A stretch of DNA of 8,283 nucleotides from JAMCXS01 sp964459065 (GCA_964459065.1 CAYWMN010000170.1:1-8283), one strand, 5' to 3'. Shown: positions 1-6,638, counted from the first letter of the stretch. Notes: a model not told the origin generated them from the sequence alone. Translations and numbers: made by a program.

Positions 1-419
1 GAGGGCACATTGTAGAGAATCACCGGCAAATCCGTCGATTCGGCAATAGCCTTGAAGTGCTGGTACAACCCTTCCTGGGTCGGCTTGTTGTAGTAGGGGG
101 CGACCGAGAGGATTCCATTGACGCCCAAGGCGCTCACTTCCCGCGCCAGGCCGCAAATCTTGCGGGTGCTGTTTCCTCCCACGCCCGCGATGACGGGAAC
201 CTTGCCGCCTGCTTCCTGAACCACCACCCGGATCACGCCCATGAACTCTTCGTGCTCAAGCGTCGGAGCTTCCCCGGTGGTGCCACAGGGCACCAGGAAA
301 TCAATTCCAGAGCGCAGTTGGAAATCCACCAAACTTCGCAGCGCCTCAACGTCCAGCGTGCCATCCTGTGCAAAAGGGGTGACCAGCGCCGTCCCGCAGC
401 CTCGAATATCCAAACTCAT
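1..419 (-). CDS. dapA: 4-hydroxy-tetrahydrodipicolinate synthase DapA, 5' part only (3' end outside window)
   Basis: DapA condenses pyruvate with L-aspartate-4-semialdehyde in the cytoplasm, the first committed step of lysine/diaminopimelate synthesis. My own reverse-strand reading gives 139 codons from the ATG at 417-419 to the window edge. Visible are TPF at residues 14-16, the substrate-binding GTTGE at 46-50, APYYNKPTQEGLY at 107-119 and YNVP at 136-139. By alignment from memory, T47/T48, Y110 and Y136 match E. coli DapA T44/T45, Y107 and Y133. The Schiff-base lysine (expected near residue 164) and the C-terminal half lie beyond base 1. The start is supported by a GGAGGAGGT Shine-Dalgarno at 423-431, three bases from the ATG. 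It lies 68 bases after dapB on the same strand and is probably cotranscribed. DapA relatives such as N-acetylneuraminate lyase share the fold, but the motifs and the dapB/asd neighbours favour DapA strongly. Confidence 0.96.
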   Translation of the reverse strand, partial: MSLDIRGCGTALVTPFAQDGTLDVEALRSLVDFQLRSGIDFLVPCGTTGEAPTLEHEEFMGVIRVVVQEAGGKVPVIAGVGGNSTRKICGLAREVSALGVNGILSVAPYYNKPTQEGLYQHFKAIAESTDLPVILYNVP

Positions 420-487
420 AAGACCTCCTCCCGCAACAAACAGCTTTCCATGGAGATTATGATTATAAGAAACAAGCGCGAGGGTTG

Positions 488-1222
488 CTACTGTTGTTCT
501 TCAAGAACCTGGCTGAAAGCGAACAATCCCTTTTTGCCCATCACCCAGCGCGCCGCATACAGCGCACCCTCGGCGAATCCCTGCCGGCTGCGGGCGCTGT
601 GCCGGATCACCACTGTGTCGGCCGGGGAATCGAATCCCAATTCGTGCGCACCGGGAATGTATCCCGCGCGAATGCTGGAAGTGGGAATATCCCGGGCCTT
701 GAGATGAGGCTCGATCTGACGCTGCAATTCCAGGGCGGTGCCGGACGGAGCGTCCTTTTTGGCTTTGTGATGGGCTTCAACAATGAAGGGCGCATACATG
801 GGGTAGGGTGAAAAAATCTCCGCAGCAGCGCGCGCCAGGCGATAGAAGAGCTGCACGCCGATCGAAAAATTCGCGGCATAGACCATTCCCACGCCGCTTG
901 ACTGAATGATTTCGCGGACTTCCTCAACGCGGTTGTGCCAGCCCGTGGTTCCCACCACCAGATTCACGCCCAGGGCGGCCACGCGCCGGATGTTATCCAC
1001 CACCACGTCCGGCGTCGTAAAGTCGATGCAAACGTCGACGCCGCGGAAGTTCTCTTCCGTGATCGCCACGCCGTCAGGATTCGATTCGATGGTCAGGATC
1101 AGGCGGGCCTCAAAACCGCGCTCCGGCGCCAGGCGCGCCACGGCGCTTCCCGTCTTGCCGTGCCCCAGCAGAGCCAGATTGAGAGGACGATCGATTGTGG
1201 AATCCGATGAAGTCGCTGTCAC
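488..1222 (-). CDS. dapB: 4-hydroxy-tetrahydrodipicolinate reductase DapB
   Basis: DapB reduces the DapA product to tetrahydrodipicolinate with NAD(P)H in the cytoplasm. The 244-aa protein is close to the usual family length (about 240-270). An N-terminal Rossmann segment carries GHGKTG at residues 20-25, where most relatives have a GxxGxMG loop. GTTGW follows at 91-95 and ANFSIGV at 117-123. The substrate-binding signature EAHHKAKKDAPSGTA lies at 149-163, with the His pair 151-152 and the Lys preceding DAPSGT. The C-terminal FAEGAL and KKGLF segments close the nucleotide domain. The start is GTG at 1220-1222, preceded by a GGGGGTGA Shine-Dalgarno-like stretch with about five bases of spacing. 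The stop is TAG. The gene lies 48 bases after asd and 68 before dapA, in the order expected for a lysine operon. Identity is firm; cofactor preference cannot be read with confidence. Confidence 0.97.
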   Translation of the reverse strand: MTATSSDSTIDRPLNLALLGHGKTGSAVARLAPERGFEARLILTIESNPDGVAITEENFRGVDVCIDFTTPDVVVDNIRRVAALGVNLVVGTTGWHNRVEEVREIIQSSGVGMVYAANFSIGVQLFYRLARAAAEIFSPYPMYAPFIVEAHHKAKKDAPSGTALELQRQIEPHLKARDIPTSSIRAGYIPGAHELGFDSPADTVVIRHSARSRQGFAEGALYAARWVMGKKGLFAFSQVLEEQQ

Positions 1223-1270
1223 TGTATCACCCCCGTCGCTCCATTTTCGAACGCTTTGAGAGCCCGCGTG

Positions 1271-2320
1271 CTAGTCCAGGTAGCCTTCGGACTTCATCAG
1301 CTCAGCGTTGAGCAGCGCCGCACCGGCCGCGCCTCGAACGGTGTTGTGACTGAGCGTTATGTATTTGAACTGCAGCACCGGACAGCGCCTCACGCGGCCC
1401 ACCACGGCCGCCATGCCGCCTTCGCTCTCAACGTCAAACTTGACCTGCGGCCGGTCACGCTCTTCCCGGACAAGAATGGGGTGTTTGGGAGCCGAAGGGA
1501 GCCTGAGTTCCTGCGGCCGGGCCCGGAACTTCCGCCAGGCTTCGATCAAATCCTCCAAATCCGCATTCGACCGCAGGGAGACCGAAACCGCTTCGGTATG
1601 CCCGTCTTCCACAAACACTCGATTGCAGTGGGCGCTCACCACAAAATTGCCTTGGGTCACGCGCCCCTCGGCCAGCGTGCCCAGCAGCTTGTGGGCTTCC
1701 CGCTCCACCTTCTCTTCTTCGCCGGAAATAAAGGGGATGACGTTGCCCATAATGTCCAGGGTGGGGACGCCGGGATATCCGGCTCCGGAAATGGCCTGCA
1801 TGCTGGTCACCAGCACCTTTTCAAGGCCGAAAGCGCGTTCCAGCGGCGCAAGCGACATCACCAGGCCCACGGTGGTGCAGTTGGGATTGGTAACAATCAT
1901 ACCCTTCCATCCACGCTGCTTGCGCTGCTCGCCGACCAAGGCCAAATGGTCCGGGTTCACCTCCGGAATCAGCAAGGGAACGTCCGGGTCCATGCGGTGG
2001 TTTGAGGAATTTGACACGACAACGTGTCCGGCCTTGGCAAAAGCTTTTTCCGCCTCGCCCGCCACCCGGGAGTCCAGGGAAGAAAAGATTAGTTGCGGCG
2101 CCTTGCCGGGCTTGCACTCCTGCACCATCAGGTCGCGCGCGGCGGCCGGCATGGGGGCCCGAAGCCGCCAGTTACAAGCCTCCGAATATTTCTTTCCGGC
2201 GGAGCGGTCCGAAGCGGCAAGCCACCGCGCTTCAAACCAGGGGTGATGTTCCAGGAGGCTGATGAACCGCTGGCCCACCATCCCCGTTGCTCCAAGAATC
2301 CCAACTTCCAGTTTCTTCAT
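1271..2320 (-). CDS. asd: Aspartate-semialdehyde dehydrogenase, archaeal/fungal-type
   Basis: Asd converts L-aspartyl-4-phosphate to L-aspartate-4-semialdehyde with NADPH, the branch point to lysine, threonine and methionine. The 349-aa protein opens with a Rossmann GATGMVGQRF at residues 10-19. The catalytic cysteine is C148 in TNPNCTT (144-150). ISGAGYPG (177-184) and SAHCNRVFVEDGHTEAV (229-245) follow, with H231 as the likely acid/base histidine. TNPNC and the CNRV..DGHTE block are typical of the archaeal/yeast branch (TIGR00978-like) rather than the E. coli type; this is family knowledge from memory. The ATG at 2318-2320 is preceded by GGAAG six bases upstream, a modest ribosome binding site. 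The stop is TAG. It lies between the M20 gene (57-base gap) and dapB (48-base gap), all on the same strand, so its product feeds DapA directly. No key residue looks missing. Confidence 0.97.
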   Translation of the reverse strand: MKKLEVGILGATGMVGQRFISLLEHHPWFEARWLAASDRSAGKKYSEACNWRLRAPMPAAARDLMVQECKPGKAPQLIFSSLDSRVAGEAEKAFAKAGHVVVSNSSNHRMDPDVPLLIPEVNPDHLALVGEQRKQRGWKGMIVTNPNCTTVGLVMSLAPLERAFGLEKVLVTSMQAISGAGYPGVPTLDIMGNVIPFISGEEEKVEREAHKLLGTLAEGRVTQGNFVVSAHCNRVFVEDGHTEAVSVSLRSNADLEDLIEAWRKFRARPQELRLPSAPKHPILVREERDRPQVKFDVESEGGMAAVVGRVRRCPVLQFKYITLSHNTVRGAAGAALLNAELMKSEGYLD

Positions 2321-2377
2321 TTCAATCTTCCGTTGTCGACCGACTCTCTATCCAACCGCCGCTGATCCCAGCCGCGG

Positions 2378-3388
2378 TTAAATACGCTTCTTCAATTCTC
2401 GTACTAATCGGGAGTAAAGTTCAACCGCGCCGATCAGTTCGGATTTGAGCACGCGCTCGTGGTCCGTGTGGGCAACGTGAATGGTTCCCGGGCCGATCAG
2501 CAGAGGGCGGCCCCATTGCGTCAGGTTCGGCAGGTCGGTTGAATAGGCCATGACTTCGGTTTCAAAGCCTTCCAGCGCTTCGGTCCGGATGGGCAGCGTG
2601 TCCCGGACAAATTCATACTGGCAGCGGCCGTCCAACATTTTCTCAAGGTTCCGCCGCAGCTCATCCGAGGGGCGCACGGTCCGGAACAGGATCTGGGCCG
2701 AGGCGCTGTCGGGAATCACATTCGGGGCGTGGCCGCCCTTGATGGACCCGATGTTCATGGTGGAGTTTCCCATCACCGGATCTTCCGGCAGCGGCAGCCT
2801 GCGAACGTCGGCAAGGATGTCCAGCAGCTTTTCAATCGCCGATTCCCCCAACTCCGGGTAGGCCGAATGCGCAGCCTTTCCACTGGCGTGAATGTCAATT
2901 CGCAGATTCCCCTTGGTTCCAACCGCCAGCTTGTTTTCCGTCGGCTCGCCATTAATGATGAACTTTGCGCCTACGGGAGTTTGATTGGCCCGGGTGGCCC
3001 CGTCGCTGAGAATTTCTTCTCCCACAACATAGAGCATGCCGAAGTTTTCCATGCCGGAAGCTTTCAGCTCCAGCGCTGCAATCACCTGCGACGCCAGGAT
3101 GCCCTTGGCATCGCACGAACCCCGGCCGTAGATGTATTCATTGTCTTCGCCCGCCGGGATAAAAGGAGGCACGGTATCCATATGGGTGCTGAGCACCACG
3201 TCGGGCCTGCCCAGCCGCGCAATCACATTGGCGCGGCCTTCTGCAACCGGCTGGAATTCCACCTCGAAACCGTGCTGCTGAAGGTAATCGAAAAGGAATT
3301 CTCCGCACGCCTTTTCGTTTCCGGTAATCGACTCAATATTGACCAGCTTTTGGGTCAGCTCAAATAGCTCTGTCTTCTGCTCGCTCAT
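2378..3388 (-). CDS. M20-family metallohydrolase (DapE/ArgE/LysK-like deacylase)
   Basis: This is a cytoplasmic di-metal amidohydrolase of the M20 family, which removes acyl groups from N-acyl amino acids such as succinyl-diaminopimelate, acetylornithine or acetyl-lysine. In the 336-aa protein I see STHMDTVPP at 67-75 (metal ligand H69, D71), GRGSCDAKG at 88-96 (bridging D93), VGEE at 122-125 (probable general base E124 and ligand E125), NGEPT at 146-150 (ligand E148) and the C-terminal HTDHE at 307-311 (ligand H307). Residues from about 155 to 270, with AHSAYPELGESA and GGHAPNVIPD, form the dimerisation/lid domain. The full metal set suggests an active enzyme. It is shorter than E. coli DapE (about 375 aa), and the CDAKG and VGEE motifs lean toward LysK/ArgE-type relatives. 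An AGGA ribosome binding site supports the ATG at 3386-3388. As first gene of the asd-dapB-dapA run, a role in deacylating a lysine-pathway intermediate is likely but unproven. Confidence 0.86.
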   Translation of the reverse strand: MSEQKTELFELTQKLVNIESITGNEKACGEFLFDYLQQHGFEVEFQPVAEGRANVIARLGRPDVVLSTHMDTVPPFIPAGEDNEYIYGRGSCDAKGILASQVIAALELKASGMENFGMLYVVGEEILSDGATRANQTPVGAKFIINGEPTENKLAVGTKGNLRIDIHASGKAAHSAYPELGESAIEKLLDILADVRRLPLPEDPVMGNSTMNIGSIKGGHAPNVIPDSASAQILFRTVRPSDELRRNLEKMLDGRCQYEFVRDTLPIRTEALEGFETEVMAYSTDLPNLTQWGRPLLIGPGTIHVAHTDHERVLKSELIGAVELYSRLVRELKKRI

Positions 3389-3566
3389 CGTCCTGCATCC
3401 AAATTGAACCGGGCTTGGGATTCACGTCCTGGGTGTAAAGGTCTTGCTCAGGCTGCGGAGGAATCGCCTCGGTGGCCATGGCCGGAAGCTTGGTTAACGC
3501 GCTTTTTCCGCCGGTCGCTGACGGGCCTATCAGCACAAGGATCAACCCTATGACGGTAGCCCACAA
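3360..3566 (-). CDS. Doubtful small ORF, 68 codons, overlapping the M20 start
   Basis: This reading frame starts with TTG at 3564-3566 and ends with TGA 29 bases inside the M20 gene. I do not recognise it. Residues 1-15 are hydrophobic and could be a membrane segment or weak export signal. The rest is polar and Pro/Gln/Asp-rich (PPQPEQDLYTQ, PKPGSIW). I see no Shine-Dalgarno before the TTG, and an in-frame TGA lies only four codons upstream, so no longer version exists. Overlap with the next gene on the same strand would fit translational coupling, but chance is equally plausible. The GSIW stretch faintly recalls flagellar L-ring proteins, too little to name it. Confidence 0.3.
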   Translation of the reverse strand: MWATVIGLILVLIGPSATGGKSALTKLPAMATEAIPPQPEQDLYTQDVNPKPGSIWMQDDERAEDRAI

Positions 3567-3607
3567 GCGAAAGAGGCGTCAAGTGCTTTCGCGCCACGCT
3601 GCATCCC

Positions 3608-3631
3608 CGGCCGGCCCGAAATCAGCGGCCG
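3608..3631 (-). other. GC-rich inverted repeat downstream of the pectinase gene, possible weak terminator
   Basis: CGGCCG at 3608-3613 and again at 3626-3631 can pair across a 12-base loop. No T-run follows on the minus strand. Nearby, CCCAGCTGGG at 3656-3665 is a perfect 10-base palindrome. Both lie between the pectinase stop (3696) and the lysine operon, where a transcript end would be expected. The rest of 3389-3695, apart from the doubtful small ORF, shows nothing I can name. Confidence 0.3.
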
Positions 3632-3695
3632 TTTCAAGCATTCTCGCGCTGGAAGCCCAGCTGGGGGACAGGCCGTCTTGCACGACCGCGCGCCT

Positions 3696-5282
3696 CTATT
3701 TGTTGAGCACTGCTCCTGCGGGAACGCCGCTTGCAACTTCAAAGGGCTTCTGCGCCTGGCTCAGGTCGTTGGCCAGCAGAACGATGCCTTTGCTCGCCTG
3801 GCCCTCGACGCGAAGGTAGGTCTCAATCTCCTGCCAGGGCCGGCAGCCGTGGATCGTCGCTCCTGCGACGTTCTGGAAAAGCATGGCGGGCCCGCCGCCG
3901 GAAGCCTGGGCCAGGTCTGCGCGCGAAATCTCGAGCCGCTCGACGTCATCGGCCACCAGGGCCGGGCGAGCCTCCGGCTCTTCAAAGTCCGTGTGAAGGT
4001 TTGAGAACTTCAGCCCCTCGACGTGCCGGCAATAAAATCCATAGGCCGGCAATTTGCCAAACATGCTGAACTCAGGATAAGCGGCCGGCTTTTCGGGAAC
4101 CAGACGCGCCGCCAGATCGCGTGTGCCGCCGCCCTGAAAACGGAGCCGGATGTTGCTAAGCTCGACGTTGCGCACCCGATGGCCGGCGAGCCCCGTAATC
4201 GAGCATCCGGTAATGCCCCCGCCGAGGGCTTCAATATCACTGATCGTGATGTTTTCCACTTTGCCCGTGGGCTGATGCGGGCCGCCGGATTCGATGGGCC
4301 GCGCGCGGTTGCCGAGCCGGATAAAAACGGGCGCTCCAACGCCCCGCATCGTGATATTTGAGACAGCAACTCCAGACAAGGTGGCTCCGTCGACCGATTC
4401 GAGCGCCAGGCCTGCCAGGCGGGTGTCATGCACGGCACAATTGCTGATGGCAATATTCTCAAAACCGCCATTCGATTCCGTTCCCGCCTTCAATCCGTTG
4501 CAGGTAGAACGGACAACACAGTTTGTGATGGTAATGTTGCGGGTGATCCGCATCCCGGAACTCTTCAGGCAGATGCCGTCATCGCCGCTATCAATGTCAC
4601 AGTTGGAGACTCGAACGCGGTCGCAGCATTCGATGTCGATGCCATCGTTATTCCGGTTGACGTGGCTATGAACCCGGACGCCATCAAGAATAAGGTCCGT
4701 GCAGGCGAGATAATGCTGAACCCACATCGGAGAATTGATCAGCCGGATGTCTCGCACCGTCACGTTGCGGCATTCGGAAAAGCGAATGATGTAGGGCCGC
4801 CCGAAAGCCATTTCAGGATTGAAAGCCCTGGCGTTGCCCTGCCCGTCAAGCGTGCCATGCCCTTCAATAAAGATGTTCTCCACCCGCTAGACGTAGATCA
4901 GAAATTTGACCGTATAAGTGGCGGTGTGGGATTTGAAGGCCGGAACATGGGAAGGATAATCATTTAAATACGGGCTTCCCAAAATTGTGGCTCCCGCATC
5001 AAGGTGAAGCCCCACGTGGCTTTTCATCACCAGGGTTCCCGTCAAATAGTTCCCGGCAGGGAAATAAACCGTTCCTCCGCCCGCCGCTGCGCAGGCGTCA
5101 ATCGCGGCTTGCAGGGGGCGAGTGTCCAACCGTTTGCCGTCGCCCACAGCACCATAAGCAAGCACGTTAAGGTGCGGGCGTTTCTGAGCCGGTTCGCTCT
5201 GGCCCCTGGCCGGAAGCACTCCCGCAACACCCAGCAAAGCTGATCCATAAAGGAATTTTCGACGCAACAAAGGGTCTGACAT
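3696..5282 (-). pseudogene. Glycoside hydrolase family 28 (polygalacturonase-like), Tat-exported, interrupted by an in-frame amber codon
   Basis: GH28 enzymes hydrolyse pectin (polygalacturonan or rhamnogalacturonan) with a right-handed beta-helix. Counting from the ATG at 5280-5282, the gene has 528 codons before its final TAG; codon 132 is TAG (4887-4889). This start has GGAG six bases upstream; ATG at 5288 and TTG at 5294 are in-frame alternatives. A twin-arginine signal (LLRRKFLYG, then a hydrophobic stretch to about residue 23, ARGQ at 25-28) predicts export as a folded protein. LAYGAVGDGK near 41-50 and GGGTVYFPAG near 68-77 open the helix domain. After the stop come GHGTLDGQG, NNDGID (likely catalytic D213) and DSGDDGICLKS (D234/D235), the acidic triad region. 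The usual GHG motif is replaced by CNGLKAGTES. Apart from the stop the frame is intact for 1.6 kb. A separate downstream product would need GTG at 4883, which lacks a Shine-Dalgarno and would lose the export signal. Confidence 0.93.
4887..4889 (-). other. In-frame TAG codon inside the pectinase gene
   Basis: The reading is ...FLIYV, TAG, RVENIFIEGHGTLDGQG, with no frame change. In GH28 relatives this segment commonly reads like LIYAE.VENI.IEG, so the TAG sits where Glu is typical. A single G-to-T change from GAG would explain it; CAG or AAG are other one-step sources. The next base is C (TAG CGG). The stop truncates the protein at 131 residues, before all catalytic residues. Confidence 0.9.
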
Positions 5283-5401
5283 TTTCATCTCCAACTTTCA
5301 AACTGTCATTGAGTGTTCCAGAATCCGGGGCCTCAACAACAAAAGCCTCGATCACCTGGAGACAATGAAGTTTTCCGGGCGCCGTCGTTTCGCCAAAGTT
5401 T

Positions 5402-5407
5402 ACTATA
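5402..5407 (-). promoter_or_regulatory. Possible -10 element for the pectinase gene
   Basis: On the minus strand this hexamer is TATAGT, five of six matches to the sigma70 -10 box. It would give a leader of about 110 bases to the ATG at 5282. No good -35 lies at the right distance: TTGATG is 20 bases upstream, which is too far. Weak call. Confidence 0.2.
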
Positions 5408-5524
5408 GCGCATTGCGAGTTGAAAGCCATCAAGATCCCAGTTGCCACCGATGCCCGAACAAGACCGTTCCAGGCAGGGCCTTGACGCGCACAATCTCCC
5501 CGTGCCCCTTGCTGAAACTTCCTC

Positions 5525-5553
5525 TTGACACCGATAAAAAGCGGGCATAGATT
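5525..5553 (+). promoter_or_regulatory. Sigma70-type promoter for the ORF at 5574
   Basis: A perfect -35 box TTGACA (5525-5530), a 17-base spacer and TAGATT (5548-5553, four of six to TATAAT) form a good vegetative promoter. Transcription would start near 5560, leaving only about 14 bases before the ATG at 5574. It lies in the divergent region between the pectinase gene and the plus-strand genes; 5283-5524 otherwise shows no gene I can support. Confidence 0.6.
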
Positions 5554-5573
5554 CTGTAAAGGGCTCCCCTAAC

Positions 5574-5888
5574 ATGCGAAAAGGAATTTTGTCCGTATTC
5601 CTGTGCGGTTTTCTTGCCCTGCTGGTAGCGGGAGCGGTATCGGTCCGTGCCTCAGCCCCTGATGGTGCAGCAGGTCTTGACATCCAGGCGGTCACTTCCG
5701 GCGTCGGATGGGTGCTTCCCACGCAACCGCGGGTCAAGCCTGCCGTGCGGCAGCATGAACACAACGATGTCCAGGACTGGCCGCTTGTCAGCTGTCGTTT
5801 GCATACCGCGTATATCGCAATCTCCAATGGGATTCCCGCAATAACAGGCCCAGGCCTCATAACTTTCCTTCACCTCCGGACGACCTAG
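5574..5888 (+). CDS. Short secreted protein, probably truncated; function unknown
   Basis: This 104-codon frame begins with a convincing Sec signal peptide: MRKG, a hydrophobic core at about residues 5-23 and a VRASA-A type cleavage site near 28. The mature start, GLDIQAVTSGVGWVL (34-48), resembles from memory the first blade of secreted BNR/Ycf48-like beta-propeller proteins, whose sequence would go on for hundreds of residues. Beyond residue 48 the text loses that look and becomes low in recognisable structure before stopping at 5888. I therefore read it as the 5' remnant of a larger exported protein, or a small secreted protein of unknown role. A good promoter lies just upstream, but there is no Shine-Dalgarno before the ATG. 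A minus-strand frame covers much of the same DNA, so the coding strand past residue 48 is not certain. Confidence 0.42.
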   Translation: MRKGILSVFLCGFLALLVAGAVSVRASAPDGAAGLDIQAVTSGVGWVLPTQPRVKPAVRQHEHNDVQDWPLVSCRLHTAYIAISNGIPAITGPGLITFLHLRTT

Positions 5889-5988
5889 AAGCAGTCTCTG
5901 TTTTCTTAAAAGCTCATCCATGCGGAAGCCGGTTTCCGTACCATTTCGACCAGGCAACTGCTGCAAGAAATAAGGATAGCGGGCAGTG

Positions 5989-6013
5989 GGCAATGCAATG
6001 AGTTCGCATTGCC
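5989..6013. repeat. Inverted repeat, 8-base perfect stem
   Basis: GGCAATGC (5989-5996) and GCATTGCC (6006-6013) pair across a nine-base loop; flanking GTG and CAC could extend the stem over a two-base bulge. There is no T-run on either side. It lies in the 215-base gap before the 100-aa orphan gene, so it could be a leader structure, an operator or a remnant terminator. Confidence 0.5.
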
Positions 6014-6103
6014 GGCACCGCACCCAGGAGGCGCTATCGCTGCGAACGTTGACCCGCCGTCCAAGCCCAAACATTTCCGGGCTCGAAGAAAGGAGAATTT
6101 GCA

Positions 6104-6406
6104 ATGGCAAGGTTTCTAATTGAAGTCCCCCACGACGCCGAGCATGTCGCTTGTGCCCGCGTCGTCCAAATCTTTCTGAAGAGCGGTTCCCACTTCCTGA
6201 CCCATGCCGATTGGGGATGCGAGGACGGGGAGCACAAGGCGTGGATCATTGCCGACGTCGAAGACAAGGATGAGGCCTGCCGGATTGTGCCGCCCGCACT
6301 CCGCTCTCAGGCCAGAGTCACCAGGCTGAACTATTTTTCGATGGAAGAGATCGACGACATTCTTCAGGCGCATTGGCTTGAAGCCGTCGGCAAGCGCGCC
6401 GCATAG
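6104..6406 (+). CDS. Conserved-looking small cytoplasmic protein of unknown function (100 aa)
   Basis: The 100-aa protein has no signal peptide and no membrane segment. A clear Shine-Dalgarno (AAAGGAG, 6089-6095) lies eight bases before the ATG. It opens with MARFLIEVPHD, a beta strand followed by a helix rich in Ala/Val/Cys (AEHVACARVVQIFLKSG). Then come HFLTHADWGCEDGEHKAW (30-47), the strand IIADVED, and a second helix ending in RIVPPALRSQA. The alternation of strand-helix-strand-strand-helix-strand suggests a ferredoxin-like alpha/beta fold, by eye only. The His/Asp/Trp/Cys cluster at 30-47 (H30, H34, W37, C39, H44) could bind a metal or ligand. I have a weak memory of similar hypothetical proteins in Acidobacteria, but no named family. 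It stands alone: 215 bases after the short secreted ORF and 232 bases before the FAD oxidase. The 6407-6638 gap holds no gene I can support. Confidence 0.82.
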   Translation: MARFLIEVPHDAEHVACARVVQIFLKSGSHFLTHADWGCEDGEHKAWIIADVEDKDEACRIVPPALRSQARVTRLNYFSMEEIDDILQAHWLEAVGKRAA

Positions 6407-6638
6407 CCTGATGGCAGACCCCATCGCACGGCAATTCCGCCGGCGGGGCGAAGGGTAAAGTGTGCCATGCCAACTGCACAGCCCTCCATCTGCCGGTCCA
6501 CGCGGACAGAGAAAAACAACAACGTGCGCTTACCCTGCGTGCAGGTGGAATTCACCGTTCAAAAAACAAGTGCGAAACTGATATCCTTCTTCTAACAAGG
6601 GGCGTCACAAATCAAATCCATCCATCAAGGAGGCATCC

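Noticed and set aside
57..707. Long plus-strand open frame across dapA and its upstream region
   Set aside because: It is antisense to a clear DapA reading with conserved motifs and crosses the dapB end; no family features.
1256..2246. Two long plus-strand frames opposite asd (249 and 295 codons)
   Set aside because: They mirror the Asd gene, which has complete catalytic motifs; the translations are rich in His/Arg/Ser as typical antisense shadows.
2729..3367. 212-codon plus-strand frame opposite the M20 gene
   Set aside because: The M20 gene on the other strand has a full metal-ligand set; this frame shows no recognisable domain.
3474..3530. GPSATGGKSAL in the 68-codon ORF resembling a Walker A (MiaA-like) motif
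   Set aside because: Spacing is off by one residue, it lies next to a hydrophobic start, and nothing like the rest of a P-loop protein follows.
4887..4889. Genome-wide reassignment of TAG, or a pyrrolysine codon
   Set aside because: dapB, asd and the pectinase itself end in TAG at the expected family lengths, so TAG acts as a stop here; no Pyl genes or associated element is visible.
5333..5860. 175-codon minus-strand frame preceded by a GGAGG-like sequence
   Set aside because: Composition is unlike any protein family, it ends antisense to the promoter and signal-peptide ORF, and its frame overlaps upstream DNA of the pectinase without motifs.
6407..6638. Search for a gene or promoter between the orphan gene and the FAD oxidase
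   Set aside because: Only short frames without ribosome binding sites are open, and no pair of -35/-10 boxes at proper spacing was convincing.
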